DNA from: Bradyrhizobium sp. CCBAU 53340
Lineage (GTDB): Bacteria; Pseudomonadota; Alphaproteobacteria; Rhizobiales; Xanthobacteraceae
NCBI RefSeq assembly: GCF_015291645.1
Contig: NZ_CP030056.1
Span: 915,293-979,292, forward strand
Length of the DNA stretch: 64,000 nucleotides
Reading direction: 5' to 3'
The position numbers and the translations under genes were made by a program. Numbering within the stretch: the first letter of the stretch is position 1; every line of letters begins with the position of its first letter. A model generated the notes under the pieces. It was not told where the DNA came from. It worked only from the letters and a program-made list of their open reading frames with translations, and did not search any database. Below are positions 17,336 to 26,471 of this stretch, in pieces.

Positions 17336-18850
17336 GTGTCAGTTTCCCTTCCGACTCCCACCCAGCTTCTCGAAGTTGCCAAGCAGTGTGGTCTTTCGTT
17401 GACCGACGAAGATGTCGCCTCGTTCCGCGGTTTGATGCGGGGCTCGCTGGACGCATACAATCTCGTTGCCGCGATGCCCGACGAGTTGCCCGTGGTCAAA
17501 TATCCGCGGACGCCCGGCTATCGGCCATCGCCAGACGAAAACACTCGCAATGCTTGGTACCGCAAAACCAACATCAAAGGCGCCGGCAGCGGAAAACTGA
17601 AAGGCAAGACCGTTGCCTTGAAGGACAACATTATGTTGGCCGGAGTGCCTATGATGAATGGCTCGGCCACCCTCGAAGGCTACGTACCCGATTTTGACGC
17701 CACCATCGTTACACGCATGCTTGATGCTGGCGCCGAAATTGTGGGCAAGGTTCACTGCGAAGCCTTCTGTCTCTCTGGCGGCAGCCACACCAACGCGACT
17801 GGCCCGGTCCACAATCCACACAAGATGGGCTATTCGGCCGGCGGTTCTTCCTCCGGAAGCGGGGTTGTGGTCGCACTACGCGAGGTCGACATTGCGATCG
17901 GCGGCGATCAGGGCGGTTCGATCCGAATGCCATCCTCATTCTGCGGCACGTACGGTATGAAGCCGACTTGGGGTCTCGTTCCCTATACAGGAATAATGCC
18001 GATTGAGATCTTTATCGACCACACCGGGCCGATTACGGCAACGGTGGCCGACAACGCCCTGCTACTCGAGGTGATCGCCGGCGACGACGGCTACGATTCG
18101 CGCATCAAGGCTCCGAAGGTGGATGAATACACCAAGGCCTTGGGTGCGGGCATCAAAGGGATGAAGATTGGTATCCTCAAGGAGGGCTTCGAGCAGCCGT
18201 CCGCAGAAGCTGCCGTGAACGAAAGCGTGCGTGAGGCCGCAAAGCGCTTCAAAGATCTCGGCGCGACCGTAGAGATCGTCTCGATTCCGATGCACCTTCT
18301 AGGCGCGGCGATCTGGACCCCCATCGGAACTGAGGGGGCTGTCCAGACCATGATGTTCGGTGACGGCTATGGTCTCAGCCGAGGCGATCTTTATCCAACC
18401 TCCCTGATGGATTTCCATCGCGGGTGGCGGCAGAAGGCGGACTCATTGTCCGAGACTAACAAGCTGTTTATGTTGTGGGGGACCTATATCAACAACACCT
18501 TCGGGTCCAGGTTTTACGGCAAGGCGCTCAACATCTCCCGCCGCCTCGCTACGGCATATGACAAAGCTCTCGAGAGCTATGATCTCCTCCTCATGCCGAC
18601 GACGCCGATGAAGGCAACCCCGCTGCCGCCATCCAATGCCAGTCGCGAGGACTACTTCACGCGCGCGATTGAGATGTTCACCAACACCGCGCCATTCGAC
18701 ATTACGCATCATCCAGCTATGTCGCTGCCCTGCGGAATGGTCGACGGCCTGCCAGTGGGCCTAATGCTGGTCGGTCGCCACTTCGAGGAATCCACCATCT
18801 ACCGCGCCGCCCATGCCTTCGAACAGATAGGCGACTGGAAGAAGATGTGA
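17336..18850 (+). CDS. Amidase (amidase-signature family)
   Basis: Amidase-signature enzymes hydrolyse carboxamides to acid plus ammonia using a Ser-cisSer-Lys triad. From the GTG at 17336 the triad falls at K96 (TVALKDNI), S171 (YSAGGSSSGSG) and S195 (GGDQGGSIRMP). The spacings of 75 and 24 match the family. GTG 17336 is chosen because AGGAG lies six bases before it and an upstream extension to 17216 shows no conservation, giving 504 aa. The five genes that follow encode an amide/urea-type ABC importer, so the cell probably imports an amide and splits it here for nitrogen or carbon. Confidence 0.87.
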   Translation: MSVSLPTPTQLLEVAKQCGLSLTDEDVASFRGLMRGSLDAYNLVAAMPDELPVVKYPRTPGYRPSPDENTRNAWYRKTNIKGAGSGKLKGKTVALKDNIMLAGVPMMNGSATLEGYVPDFDATIVTRMLDAGAEIVGKVHCEAFCLSGGSHTNATGPVHNPHKMGYSAGGSSSGSGVVVALREVDIAIGGDQGGSIRMPSSFCGTYGMKPTWGLVPYTGIMPIEIFIDHTGPITATVADNALLLEVIAGDDGYDSRIKAPKVDEYTKALGAGIKGMKIGILKEGFEQPSAEAAVNESVREAAKRFKDLGATVEIVSIPMHLLGAAIWTPIGTEGAVQTMMFGDGYGLSRGDLYPTSLMDFHRGWRQKADSLSETNKLFMLWGTYINNTFGSRFYGKALNISRRLATAYDKALESYDLLLMPTTPMKATPLPPSNASREDYFTRAIEMFTNTAPFDITHHPAMSLPCGMVDGLPVGLMLVGRHFEESTIYRAAHAFEQIGDWKKM

Positions 18851-18883
18851 GGCCGAGACGATAGTGCGACTGGATCGCGGCAT

Positions 18884-19741
18884 ATGACTAGTGCATTCAT
18901 GGCGGCATTCGAGATCCTGAGCTTCGGTGCGATTATCGTGTTGATCGTGCTTGGGCTAGGAATCATCGCGAGCATGATGGGCATCTTCAACTTTGCCCAG
19001 GGTGAGTTCGTCCTGCTCGGCGCTTATATTACTTATCTCGCCTATAGTCATGGTCTCCCGGTTTGGCTCGGTATGGCGGCGGCACCGATCTTAGTCGGAT
19101 TGCTGGGTTTCGTACTCGAAGCGCTCATCATCCGCCGCTTCTATGCCGCACCGATCGTTGCAATGCTCGGCACCTATGCGCTCGGTCTTATCATCCGGGA
19201 GTCTGTGCGGGGCCTAATTGGCGGGTTTTATCTGACGGTTCCGGAGCCTATCGGTGGATCCATAGATATCGCCACGATACACATCTCAGCTTGGCGCTTT
19301 ACGATTCTCGTGATCACGGCTTTGGTGATGGGGGGCTGCTTTCTGCTCCTGTCCCGCACAAGCTTCGGCTTGCGCGTTCGGGCGACCCTGGAAAATCCGG
19401 CGCTAGCGCGCGCCTCCGGGGTTTCGACGAATTTCATCTATGGCACCACCTTTGCCTTCGGCGCAGCTTTGGCCGGGCTCGCCGGGGCGCTTATCGTGCC
19501 GGTGTTCGATCTGTTTGCAGATCTCGGAATTCGCTTTCTGATCCAGGGATTTGTCGCCGTCATGCTTGGCGGTGTCGGCTCCTTTATGGGCCCAGTGGCA
19601 GGAGCCGGTATCATCGGCGCTCTCAGCGCGGCGCTGCCCTGGGTTATCCCTCCGGTCCTCGCCGATGTGCTCGTCTTCTTGCTTGCCATTGTTTTCATCA
19701 AGTGTCGGCCGCAAGGCCTCATCGCGCAAGGGGGAGTGTAG
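18884..19741 (+). CDS. Branched-chain-amino-acid/amide-type ABC transporter permease (LivH/UrtB-like)
   Basis: A 285-aa inner-membrane permease with seven or eight hydrophobic stretches. GIIASMMGIFNFAQGEFVLLGA is the LivH hallmark near residue 28, and FGLRVRATLENPALARASGV and GFVAVMLGGVGSFMGPVAG are the family loop motifs. It is 33 bases after the amidase and is followed by the binding protein, second permease and two ATPases. The putative cargo is an amide or short organic nitrogen compound, inferred from the amidase and the binding protein type. Confidence 0.87.
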   Translation: MTSAFMAAFEILSFGAIIVLIVLGLGIIASMMGIFNFAQGEFVLLGAYITYLAYSHGLPVWLGMAAAPILVGLLGFVLEALIIRRFYAAPIVAMLGTYALGLIIRESVRGLIGGFYLTVPEPIGGSIDIATIHISAWRFTILVITALVMGGCFLLLSRTSFGLRVRATLENPALARASGVSTNFIYGTTFAFGAALAGLAGALIVPVFDLFADLGIRFLIQGFVAVMLGGVGSFMGPVAGAGIIGALSAALPWVIPPVLADVLVFLLAIVFIKCRPQGLIAQGGV

Positions 19742-19745
19742 TCAT

Positions 19746-20966
19746 ATGGCTGTTGATCGACTCAATTTCACACGCCGTCGTTTCCTTTCGAACTTTGCCT
19801 TCACGGCCGGTGCAATCGCCACAGGAGCGAGTAGCTGGGTGATCCGTCCCGACTGGGCCAATGCGGCCGAAGGTCCCATCAAGGTCGGCATCGCGATCGA
19901 TCTGACCGGCCCGATCGGCTTTGCCGGAAAGGCGGATGCCAACGTCGCCAAAATGGTCATCAAGGAGATCAACAATTCAGGTGGTCTTTTGGGCCGGCCG
20001 ATCGAGCTGTACATCGAAGACACCGCCTCCAATGAATCGGTCGCTGTAGGCAACGTGCGCAAGCTGATCCAGCGGGACAAGGTGGACATGGTCCTAGGCG
20101 GCCTCGCGAGCTCAATGCGCAATGCGATCAAGGATGTGATCGTTTCTCGGGGCAAGACGCTCTATATCTATCCGCAATTTTATGAAGGGGGGGAATGCAC
20201 GCCATACCTGTTCTGCAGCGGCGCCACACCGGCGCAGCAATGCGACACATTTATCCCGTGGCTGATCAAGAACGGCGGCAAGAGATTTGCCCTTCCAGGT
20301 TCCAACTACATTTGGCCGCGTAACCTGAATGCATATGCTCGCAAGTTAATCGAAGCCAATGGCGGCGAGGTCGTGTTCGAGGAGTATTATCCTTTAGACC
20401 AAGTGGATTTCTCCGCCACTGTCCACGCGATCATGTCCAACAAGGCCGACACCGTCTTTAACACCGTTATTCCACCCGGCGTCGGTCCTTTGTTCAAACA
20501 GCTCTATGAAGCGGGCTATCTGAAGAACGGCGGACGGCTTGCTGCCGTCAACGAGGACGAGAATTATCTCAGCCTCCATCCGGTCAATGAGATGGAAGGG
20601 CTTGCGAGTTGTCTCGATTATTACAAAGCCGTCGCCAAAGATGACCCGGTCTCCGCCAGAATTCAGGCTGCCTATGATAAGGACTATCCAGGCGATTCTC
20701 TATTTGCCGCGAGCAGTGCCGCTCCCAGTACATATCGCGGGCTGAAACTTTGGGAAGCTGCCGTCAAAGAGGCCGGAAAGGTCGATCGCGAGTCGGTTGC
20801 TGCGACGCTCGATCACGCAAAGATCGCGGAGGGTCCGGGCGGCCCCGCCGAGATGGTGCCGGGCAAGCGGCACTGTAAGATGAACATGTACACGGCCGTG
20901 TGCAAGAGCGGGGTTTTTCAAGTCGTGCAACGCAGCAATGGGCTTGTCGATCCCGGGCAATGTTGA
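19746..20966 (+). CDS. Periplasmic substrate-binding protein, amide/urea type (UrtA/AmiC/FmdD-like)
   Basis: A 406-aa type I periplasmic binding protein. The N-terminus has a twin-arginine signal (TRRRFLSNFAF) with a hydrophobic run ending near NAAEG, so it is exported folded by Tat. The mature part begins IKVGIAIDLTGPIGFAGKAD, continues with ELYIEDTASNESVAVGNVRK and has TVFNTVIPPGVGPLFKQLYE in the second lobe, as in amide and urea receptors. ATG 19746 lies five bases after the upstream permease stop. The pairing with an amidase supports an amide ligand. Confidence 0.85.
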   Translation: MAVDRLNFTRRRFLSNFAFTAGAIATGASSWVIRPDWANAAEGPIKVGIAIDLTGPIGFAGKADANVAKMVIKEINNSGGLLGRPIELYIEDTASNESVAVGNVRKLIQRDKVDMVLGGLASSMRNAIKDVIVSRGKTLYIYPQFYEGGECTPYLFCSGATPAQQCDTFIPWLIKNGGKRFALPGSNYIWPRNLNAYARKLIEANGGEVVFEEYYPLDQVDFSATVHAIMSNKADTVFNTVIPPGVGPLFKQLYEAGYLKNGGRLAAVNEDENYLSLHPVNEMEGLASCLDYYKAVAKDDPVSARIQAAYDKDYPGDSLFAASSAAPSTYRGLKLWEAAVKEAGKVDRESVAATLDHAKIAEGPGGPAEMVPGKRHCKMNMYTAVCKSGVFQVVQRSNGLVDPGQC

Positions 20967-20975
20967 CGAATCACT

Positions 20976-22082
20976 GTGAAAGCGACAAGCGCGGTAGAGA
21001 GGCCATCGGTGCCCACGCTAGAAGTGAATTGTGCGACGGCTGACATGGCTGAAATCGCCTTTGCAGGACAGGTCAGTCGTGCACGACGTGTCCTGCTCAT
21101 CATCGAAGGACTAGTGCTGATTGGAGCACTAGTCCTTCCGGTGATGCTTCACGACTATCTTACGGTGTTTGCCACTCGCGTTGTGATCCTGGCGCTCTTC
21201 GCTCTCTCGTTCGATCTGGTCTGGGGCTATGCCGGAATCATGAGCTTTGGGCAGGCCCTCTTCTTCGGCTCCGCAGGCTACGGCGTTGCGCTGCTTGCGC
21301 GCGACCTCGATATCACCTCAATCCTTTTGGTACTGCCGGCGGGCACGCTGATTGGCCTCGTATTCGCGCTGCTACTTGGTGGGTTCCTCCTACTCGGACG
21401 GCATCCGGCCAGCATGATCTTCGTTTCGCTCGGTACGCTCACCGGTGCCTATGCGGCGGATCGCCTCGCGCGTGGCTGGTACTATCTCGGCGGCCAGAAC
21501 GGCATTCCCTCGATTCCGCCGATGACGCTCGGCTCCTACGAATTATCGGAAGGGTCGAACTTTTACTATCTGGCACTAGGGCTTCTTGTCATCGTCTACG
21601 TTGCATGCCGTTTCCTGGTGCGCTCGCAGTTCGGTCTTGCACTCGCAGGCCTCCGCGAGAACGAGCAACGCATTGCCTTTTTCGGCTACCGGACACAGCA
21701 TCTAAAAGCCATAGTGTTCGCGATCGGTGGCGCCATCGCAGGCCTGAGCGGCAGCCTCTATGCCTTCCACGAGGGTTTTGTGTGGCCCAATATGATTGGC
21801 GTTGTCGTCTCCACGCAAGTCGTGCTCTACGTTCTGTTCGGCGGTTCCGGCACGCTGATCGGTGCGGTGATCGGTACGGCGATTGTCGAAGGTCTCTCCT
21901 TCTGGCTGTCGGACAATTACCGCGATATCTGGCCGATCATCCTGGGCGTGCTCCTGCTCCTGGTAATCCTTTTTCGGCCGCTTGGGCTTATCAGCCTGGT
22001 GTTGACGGAGCGCGAGCGGGTAGGCAGTTTCGCCGCCAAAGCGCAAGACAAGAAGAGGGCGCAGCATCATGCCGCTTCTTGA
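20976..22082 (+). CDS. ABC transporter permease (LivM/UrtC-like)
   Basis: A 368-aa membrane permease. Its LivM signature is LFALSFDLVWGYAGIMSFGQ followed by ALFFGSAGYG; FGLALAGLRENEQRIAFFGY is the coupling loop. The GTG at 20976 follows the binding-protein stop by nine bases and the gene overlaps the next ATPase by 14 bases. The N-terminal 35 residues are not hydrophobic and may be a cytoplasmic extension; a later start is possible. Confidence 0.86.
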   Translation: MKATSAVERPSVPTLEVNCATADMAEIAFAGQVSRARRVLLIIEGLVLIGALVLPVMLHDYLTVFATRVVILALFALSFDLVWGYAGIMSFGQALFFGSAGYGVALLARDLDITSILLVLPAGTLIGLVFALLLGGFLLLGRHPASMIFVSLGTLTGAYAADRLARGWYYLGGQNGIPSIPPMTLGSYELSEGSNFYYLALGLLVIVYVACRFLVRSQFGLALAGLRENEQRIAFFGYRTQHLKAIVFAIGGAIAGLSGSLYAFHEGFVWPNMIGVVVSTQVVLYVLFGGSGTLIGAVIGTAIVEGLSFWLSDNYRDIWPIILGVLLLLVILFRPLGLISLVLTERERVGSFAAKAQDKKRAQHHAAS

Positions 22083-22803
22083 AGCTGCAGGCATTCGAAA
22101 GATCTTCGGCAAGCTCACGGCAGTCGACGGTGCGGCGCTCACCGTCCGCGAGAACGAGTTCCACGGGTTGATCGGGCCGAACGGCTCGGGGAAAAGCACG
22201 CTGATGAAGTGCATCGCGGGGGCGGAGGTACCGACGCAAGGCAAAGTCCGATTCATCAACACTGATATTACCACATTCACCCCCACCGAGCGCGCGCGCG
22301 CTGGCATGAGCCTGAAGTTCCAAATCACATCGGTTCTGCCATCCCTCACCCTCTACGACAACATCCTCCTTGCCCTGCAGGGGCACTGCTCTCTTTTTGA
22401 TCTTGTGTTCTCGCGCAGCCGCAGACAGCTGCACGACCAGGTCATGATGATGCTCACCCAGTTTCGTCTTGCCGATCGTGCGTTCGATGCAGCAGCAGCG
22501 CTATCCCATGGCCAGCAGCAATGGCTGGAGATTGCGATGGCGCTCGCGGGAAAACCCCGGCTCCTGCTGCTGGACGAGCCTACCGGAGGCATGAGCCTGG
22601 AGGAGCGTCGCGTCACTGGCGAACTGTTGCGACCAATAAAGGAGCACTGCTCCCTCGTTATCGTCGAGCACGATCTCGATTTCATCCGCGACATTTGCGA
22701 CCGCCTCACCGTCCTCGACCAGGGCCGTGTGCTGGCGACAGGAAGCGTCGCTGAGATCCAGGCTGACAAAAGTGTCCAGGAGATCTATTTGCGCCGTGCT
22801 TGA
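22069..22803 (+). CDS. ABC transporter ATP-binding protein (LivG/UrtD-like)
   Basis: A 244-aa cytoplasmic ATPase: Walker A GPNGSGKST, signature ALSHGQQQWLEIAMAL and Walker B LLLLDEPTGGM, followed by the switch His in IVEHDLDF. The SHGQQQWLEI form of the signature resembles UrtD of urea importers more than LivG. It overlaps the permease upstream and the second ATPase downstream, so it lies within a single operon. Confidence 0.88.
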   Translation: MPLLEAAGIRKIFGKLTAVDGAALTVRENEFHGLIGPNGSGKSTLMKCIAGAEVPTQGKVRFINTDITTFTPTERARAGMSLKFQITSVLPSLTLYDNILLALQGHCSLFDLVFSRSRRQLHDQVMMMLTQFRLADRAFDAAAALSHGQQQWLEIAMALAGKPRLLLLDEPTGGMSLEERRVTGELLRPIKEHCSLVIVEHDLDFIRDICDRLTVLDQGRVLATGSVAEIQADKSVQEIYLRRA

Positions 22804-23497
22804 ACAACGCTTTCTCGACATAAGACATCTCGACGCCGGTTATGGTCGCAGCCAGGTGCTGTTTGACCTGAGCCTCGACATTCCGTGGCGTGGTGGTACC
22901 GCCGTGCTTGGGCGCAACGGTGCAGGCAAGACCACGCTTATGAAAGCTATCGTTGGCGAGCTACCAAGCTGGAGAGGCGAGGTAGTCTTCGATGGCCACG
23001 ATTTCAATCGGCTCCAGACCGAGCAACGCGTGCGCGCCGGCATCGGCTATGTGCCGCAAGAGCACTCAGTGTTCTCACGCCTTTCAGTGCGGGATAATCT
23101 TGCAATGGGCTCCCTCTTCAACACCGACGCTTCGGCGATCGATCGGGTCCTGGCGATCTTTCCCAAGCTCGGCCACCGCCTGGACCAGGCGGCTGGTACG
23201 CTTTCTGGTGGCGAGCGTAAGATGTTAGCGATCGGGCGCGCCCTCCTGGGGAACCCAAAGCTGCTGCTGCTGGATGAGCCGACCGAGGGCGTCTGGATCG
23301 GCGTCATCGAAGAGATTACCGAACGTCTCATTGAACTCGCCAAGGAAATCGCGGTCATCATCGTCGAACAGCACCTCGATCTCGCGTTGCGCGTGGCGAG
23401 CAAGGCCTATGTCCTTGATCGCGGCCGTATCGCACTACAAGGCGCTGCAGCCGATATCCGCACGAATCCGGAACTTCTGCGCTACCTCGCGCCTTAA
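22796..23497 (+). CDS. ABC transporter ATP-binding protein (LivF/UrtE-like)
   Basis: The second ATPase of the importer. Walker A GRNGAGKTT, YVPQEHSVFSRLSVRDNLA (Q-loop region), TLSGGERKMLAIGRALLGN, Walker B LLLLDEPTEGV and the switch His in VEQHLDLAL are all present. GTG 22796 is taken as start because it overlaps the previous stop by eight bases, matching operon style. A longer frame from 22727 has no conservation. It is the last gene before the IS66 insertion. Confidence 0.86.
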   Translation: MLEQRFLDIRHLDAGYGRSQVLFDLSLDIPWRGGTAVLGRNGAGKTTLMKAIVGELPSWRGEVVFDGHDFNRLQTEQRVRAGIGYVPQEHSVFSRLSVRDNLAMGSLFNTDASAIDRVLAIFPKLGHRLDQAAGTLSGGERKMLAIGRALLGNPKLLLLDEPTEGVWIGVIEEITERLIELAKEIAVIIVEQHLDLALRVASKAYVLDRGRIALQGAAADIRTNPELLRYLAP

Positions 23498-23584
23498 GTG
23501 GCGCGTTCCAGATTGCTTTGACGGCCGACGCTAATCGTAGACCGGTTCGGCTGACTTCTCCCTAGATTTGAGCGGCTGTTTGGA

Positions 23585-23604
23585 AAACTCCAGCAGCGGA
23601 GTTT
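23585..23604 (+). terminator. Possible terminator hairpin after the importer operon
   Basis: AAACTCC (23585-23591) and GGAGTTT (23598-23604) form a compact stem with an AGCAGC loop about 90 bases after the last ATPase gene. No T-run follows. Confidence 0.3.
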
Positions 23605-23698
23605 GCTGACTTGACCTCAGCAACTTGACGCGCCCGCTACGGGCTCACAGGCGCGCTGGGCCCCATTCTGCGTTCGAAGCGAGCCGACATTCTCGTCC

Positions 23699-23706
23699 AC
23701 TTGAAA
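23699..23706. repeat. IS66 target-site duplication, left copy (ACTTGAAA)
   Basis: ACTTGAAA directly precedes the left inverted repeat and recurs exactly at 30101-30108 after the right inverted repeat. Eight bases is the standard IS66 duplication length. Confidence 0.92.
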
Positions 23707-23730
23707 GTACGCCTCCGACGAGGACCGTCT
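23707..23730 (+). repeat. IS66 left terminal inverted repeat
   Basis: It begins GTACGCCTCCGACGAGGACC and matches the complement of 30077-30100 with a few mismatches. Confidence 0.88.
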
Positions 23731-23793
23731 TGCGTGACGGGTGGTAATTCGCGAAGCGTGTGACCTTAAGTCTAGCTTTAAGGTCATCAGGCG

Positions 23794-24195
23794 ATGCGGG
23801 TCGAAGTTTTGGGCGGGCTTGAGCGGCGGCGGCGTTGGTCGCAGGACGACAAGGCACGGATTGTCGAGGAGACGCTAGTACCGGGCGCGAAGGTAACTGA
23901 AGTCGCGCGGCGCAACGGAGTAGCGGCCAGCCTGGTGTTTACCTGGCGTCGACAAGCACGGACATCGGAACAAGTTGCACCATCTTTTACGCCGGTGCAG
24001 ATCGCCGCCGTAGCGGCCTCGGCTGAAGAAACTGCGAAGCTTTTGCCTACGGTTGATGGCCGAGTTCGCTCGGCGGCAGCCGCACGTACTGGATTGATAG
24101 AGATCGATCTCGGCAACCGACGGTGCATCCGGGTGGATGCGCACGTCGATCCGGAGGCGCTGGCGCGGGTCCTCGATGTGCTTGGACGCCGATGA
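23794..24195 (+). CDS. tnpA: IS66 TnpA (accessory, helix-turn-helix)
   Basis: A 133-aa first protein of IS66-type elements. A Tn3/IS3-type helix-turn-helix is visible in RRRWSQDDKARIVEETLVPG followed by TEVARRNGVAASLVFTWRRQ, and the C-terminal IEIDLGNRRCIRVDAHVDPE is typical. It is required with TnpB and TnpC for IS66 transposition. Its stop overlaps the tnpB start in ATGA (24192-24195), indicating translational coupling. Confidence 0.9.
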   Translation: MRVEVLGGLERRRRWSQDDKARIVEETLVPGAKVTEVARRNGVAASLVFTWRRQARTSEQVAPSFTPVQIAAVAASAEETAKLLPTVDGRVRSAAAARTGLIEIDLGNRRCIRVDAHVDPEALARVLDVLGRR

Positions 24196-26426
24196 TTGCT
24201 GTACCAGGGAATGTGCGAGTGTGGCTGGCGACAGGCTACACGGATATGCGCAGAGGCTTCCTGTCGCTGGCCCTCCAAGTTCAGGAGGTGCTGCGCAAAG
24301 AACCGCTCAGCGGTCATTTGTTCGTCTTCCGCGGTCGCCGCAGCGATCTTGTGAAGGTGATCTGGCACGGTGTGCTGCAGAGCATGAAGGAGGTGAATAA
24401 CCGAATTTGATGCGTACAGCTTTATGAGAGATGGAGGACGGCCCTCCTGCATCGGCGTTCCAGGCGCAGGTGCAAAACCACGACACTGTGGCTTCGTTTA
24501 AAAGGCGCGGTCATCAGCAAGTGTTGCAAAAGTCCCGGGTTTACGGGGCAGGTAAGTATCCAGAAGGCGAGCGAAAGCAAATCTTCCGATGACGCGTCGA
24601 AAATTACTAAGGCGTCGCCAAAATCAGGGGCGCGTGCCATCCCTGAGATCAATCCGTGAGACGCCTGGATTACTGCGCGGATGGCGACCGGCGTTTAGGG
24701 GACGCGATCTGGATACAGGCTCTTGTAGAGAACTGCAGGAACCAGTCGTTGTGATGCCAAGGGAGAAGTTCAAGCGGCACACACCGCGAGACGAGAGTAC
24801 CGAAGCACAACACTGGGGCGGATCGGCTCGTAGTAGTGATGAAGGTGCTGTAATGGAACTGGAGCGAAGGGGCCGAAACAAGTGGGTTGCGCCCATATGC
24901 AACTGTGATGAGCAGGAGGACATGTGAGTGTAACCGGACGTAAGCAGTACGATATCGACAAGCAGACAGTGATGAAGGCCTACAAACTGGTCAAAGCCAA
25001 TGCGGGCGCGGCCGGCGTGGATAAGGTATCGCTCGAAGCTTTTGAGAAGGACTTCAAGGGCAACCTTTACAAGGTCTGGAATCGAATGTCTTCTGGCAGC
25101 TACTTTCCACCTGCCGTTCGGGCTGTCCCCATTCCCAAGAAGAACGGCGGACAACGCATTCTAGGCGTGCCGACAGTAGCAGATCGCGTGGCGCAGACGG
25201 TCGTCAAGCTTCAGATTGAACAAGTACTCGAGAAAATCTTCCTTCCCGATTCCTACGGCTACCGGCCCGGAAAAGCCGCGCTGGACGCCGTCGGCATCAC
25301 CCGGCAACGGTGCTGGAAGATGGACTGGGTGCTGGAGTTCGACATCAAAGGCCTGTTCGACAATATCAGCCACCAGTTGCTTATGAAAGCCGTCAGGAAG
25401 CATGTGCAAGACGAATGGGCTCTGCTCTACATCGAACGCTGGCTAACAGCGCCGATGCAAGGCAAAGACGGAGCGATCACCGCTCGCGACCGGGGTACAC
25501 CCCAAGGCGGCGTGATCAGTCCCGTCCTTGCCAATTTGTTCTTGCATTATGCGTTCGATATATGGATGGCGCGAAACTTCCCGCAGTCACCGTGGTGTCG
25601 ATACGCGGACGACGGGCTCGTACATTGCCGAACCAAGGCTGAAGCGGAAGCCATCAAGGCGGCGCTGCAGGCGAGGTTCAGGGAATGCGAACTCGAAATG
25701 CATCCCGACAAGACCAAGATCGTCTACTGCAAAGATAGCAATCGCCCGGGTAGCCATGCCAGTCAGTCATTTGACTTTCTGGGATTTACCTTTCGACCGC
25801 GCAGGGCAAGAAACCATCAGAAGAAAGAAAACTTCTGTACGTTCTCGCCAGCGGTCAGCAGGGCGGCAATGAAGTCTATGCGGATGACGATCCGGCAGCT
25901 CCGGCTCAGGCTTCGCTCGCAGACGGAAATCGACGCAATCGCCTTGGAACTGAACCCCGTCCTTCGTGGATGGATGCAGTACTACGGCAGATATGGGCGG
26001 TCAGAAATGCATAACCTGTATCGATACGTCGACGAATCTCTAAACCGCTGGGCGCGACGCAAATACAAAGGGCTGAAGAATGGAAAAGTCAGGGCCTCCA
26101 CCAGGCTCAGGCTGATCCGCTGCCGTAGGCCGAAGCTGTTCGCTCATTGGACGATGTTAGGTTCTGCTTCGTTACTTGTTGAGAGCCGTATGACGTGAGA
26201 GCGTCACGTACGGTTCGGAGAGCGGCTCCGGGTGCAACTCCCGGGGCCGACTCACCATGGCCAGGGAGCATGCCTGTTCACTAAGAGACTTGAGAGAGGA
26301 AGGTTCGTCTGGCCATCGGTTGCGGGCGAAGCGGTGACGATCTCATCGGCTCAGATGAGCTACCTGTTGTCCGGAATCGATTGGCGCAACCCTCAAGAAA
26401 CTCATCGTCCGACGCGTGTCGGATAG
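24192..26426 (+). CDS. tnpB: IS66 TnpB, split by a group II intron (exons 24192-24369 and 26257-26426)
   Basis: Exon 1 encodes MIAVPGNVRVWLATGYTDMR and continues to VKVIWH. Exon 2 resumes GQGACLFTKRLERGRFVWPS and ends PTRVG. Joining 24369 to 26257 gives 348 bases, an open frame of 115 aa, which is the normal IS66 TnpB length, with the family's conserved WHDGQG at the junction. The junction may be shifted by one base. Without intron splicing the protein ends shortly after the 5' junction, so TnpB depends on intron removal. Confidence 0.88.
24924..26198 (+). CDS. ltrA: Group II intron reverse transcriptase/maturase (intron 1)
   Basis: A 424-aa intron-encoded protein that assists splicing and retrotransposition. 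RT blocks run from GAAGVDKVSLEAFEKDFKGN and GGQRILGVPTVADRVAQTVV through FDIKGLFDNISHQLL and TPQGGVISPVLANLFLHYAF to the catalytic CRYADDGLVH. FDFLGFTFRPRRAR and the maturase domain (LNPVLRGWMQYYGRYGRSEM) follow. No HNH endonuclease domain is visible at the C-terminus. The YADD box is intact, so the enzyme may be active. The frame ends inside domain V of its own intron. Confidence 0.92.
   Translation: MSVTGRKQYDIDKQTVMKAYKLVKANAGAAGVDKVSLEAFEKDFKGNLYKVWNRMSSGSYFPPAVRAVPIPKKNGGQRILGVPTVADRVAQTVVKLQIEQVLEKIFLPDSYGYRPGKAALDAVGITRQRCWKMDWVLEFDIKGLFDNISHQLLMKAVRKHVQDEWALLYIERWLTAPMQGKDGAITARDRGTPQGGVISPVLANLFLHYAFDIWMARNFPQSPWCRYADDGLVHCRTKAEAEAIKAALQARFRECELEMHPDKTKIVYCKDSNRPGSHASQSFDFLGFTFRPRRARNHQKKENFCTFSPAVSRAAMKSMRMTIRQLRLRLRSQTEIDAIALELNPVLRGWMQYYGRYGRSEMHNLYRYVDESLNRWARRKYKGLKNGKVRASTRLRLIRCRRPKLFAHWTMLGSASLLVESRMT
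26183..26216 (+). ncRNA. Group II intron 1 domain V
   Basis: The 34-nt catalytic hairpin pairs GAGCCGTA with TACGGTTC around a GTGACGC-type upper stem capped by GAGA. It is the same size and layout as 29090-29123. Confidence 0.87.
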
Positions 26427-26471
26427 CCGTTTTTGGTTTGAATCTGCGGCTTGATCTGATTCAATGGCTTC

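Larger units (their letters stand above)
24370..26256 (+). mobile_element. Group II intron 1 (in tnpB)
   Basis: The 5' end GTGTGCTGCAG fits the GUGYG rule for group II introns. The element carries one RT/maturase frame (24924-26198). Domain V is at 26183-26216 (starts GAGCCGTATGACGTGAG, 34 nt), followed by a domain VI-like hairpin with an unpaired A and an end at CTCACC (26256). Length is 1887 bp. The start resembles the second intron's (GTGTTCTGCAG), and the encoded proteins are clearly sisters. Confidence 0.9.
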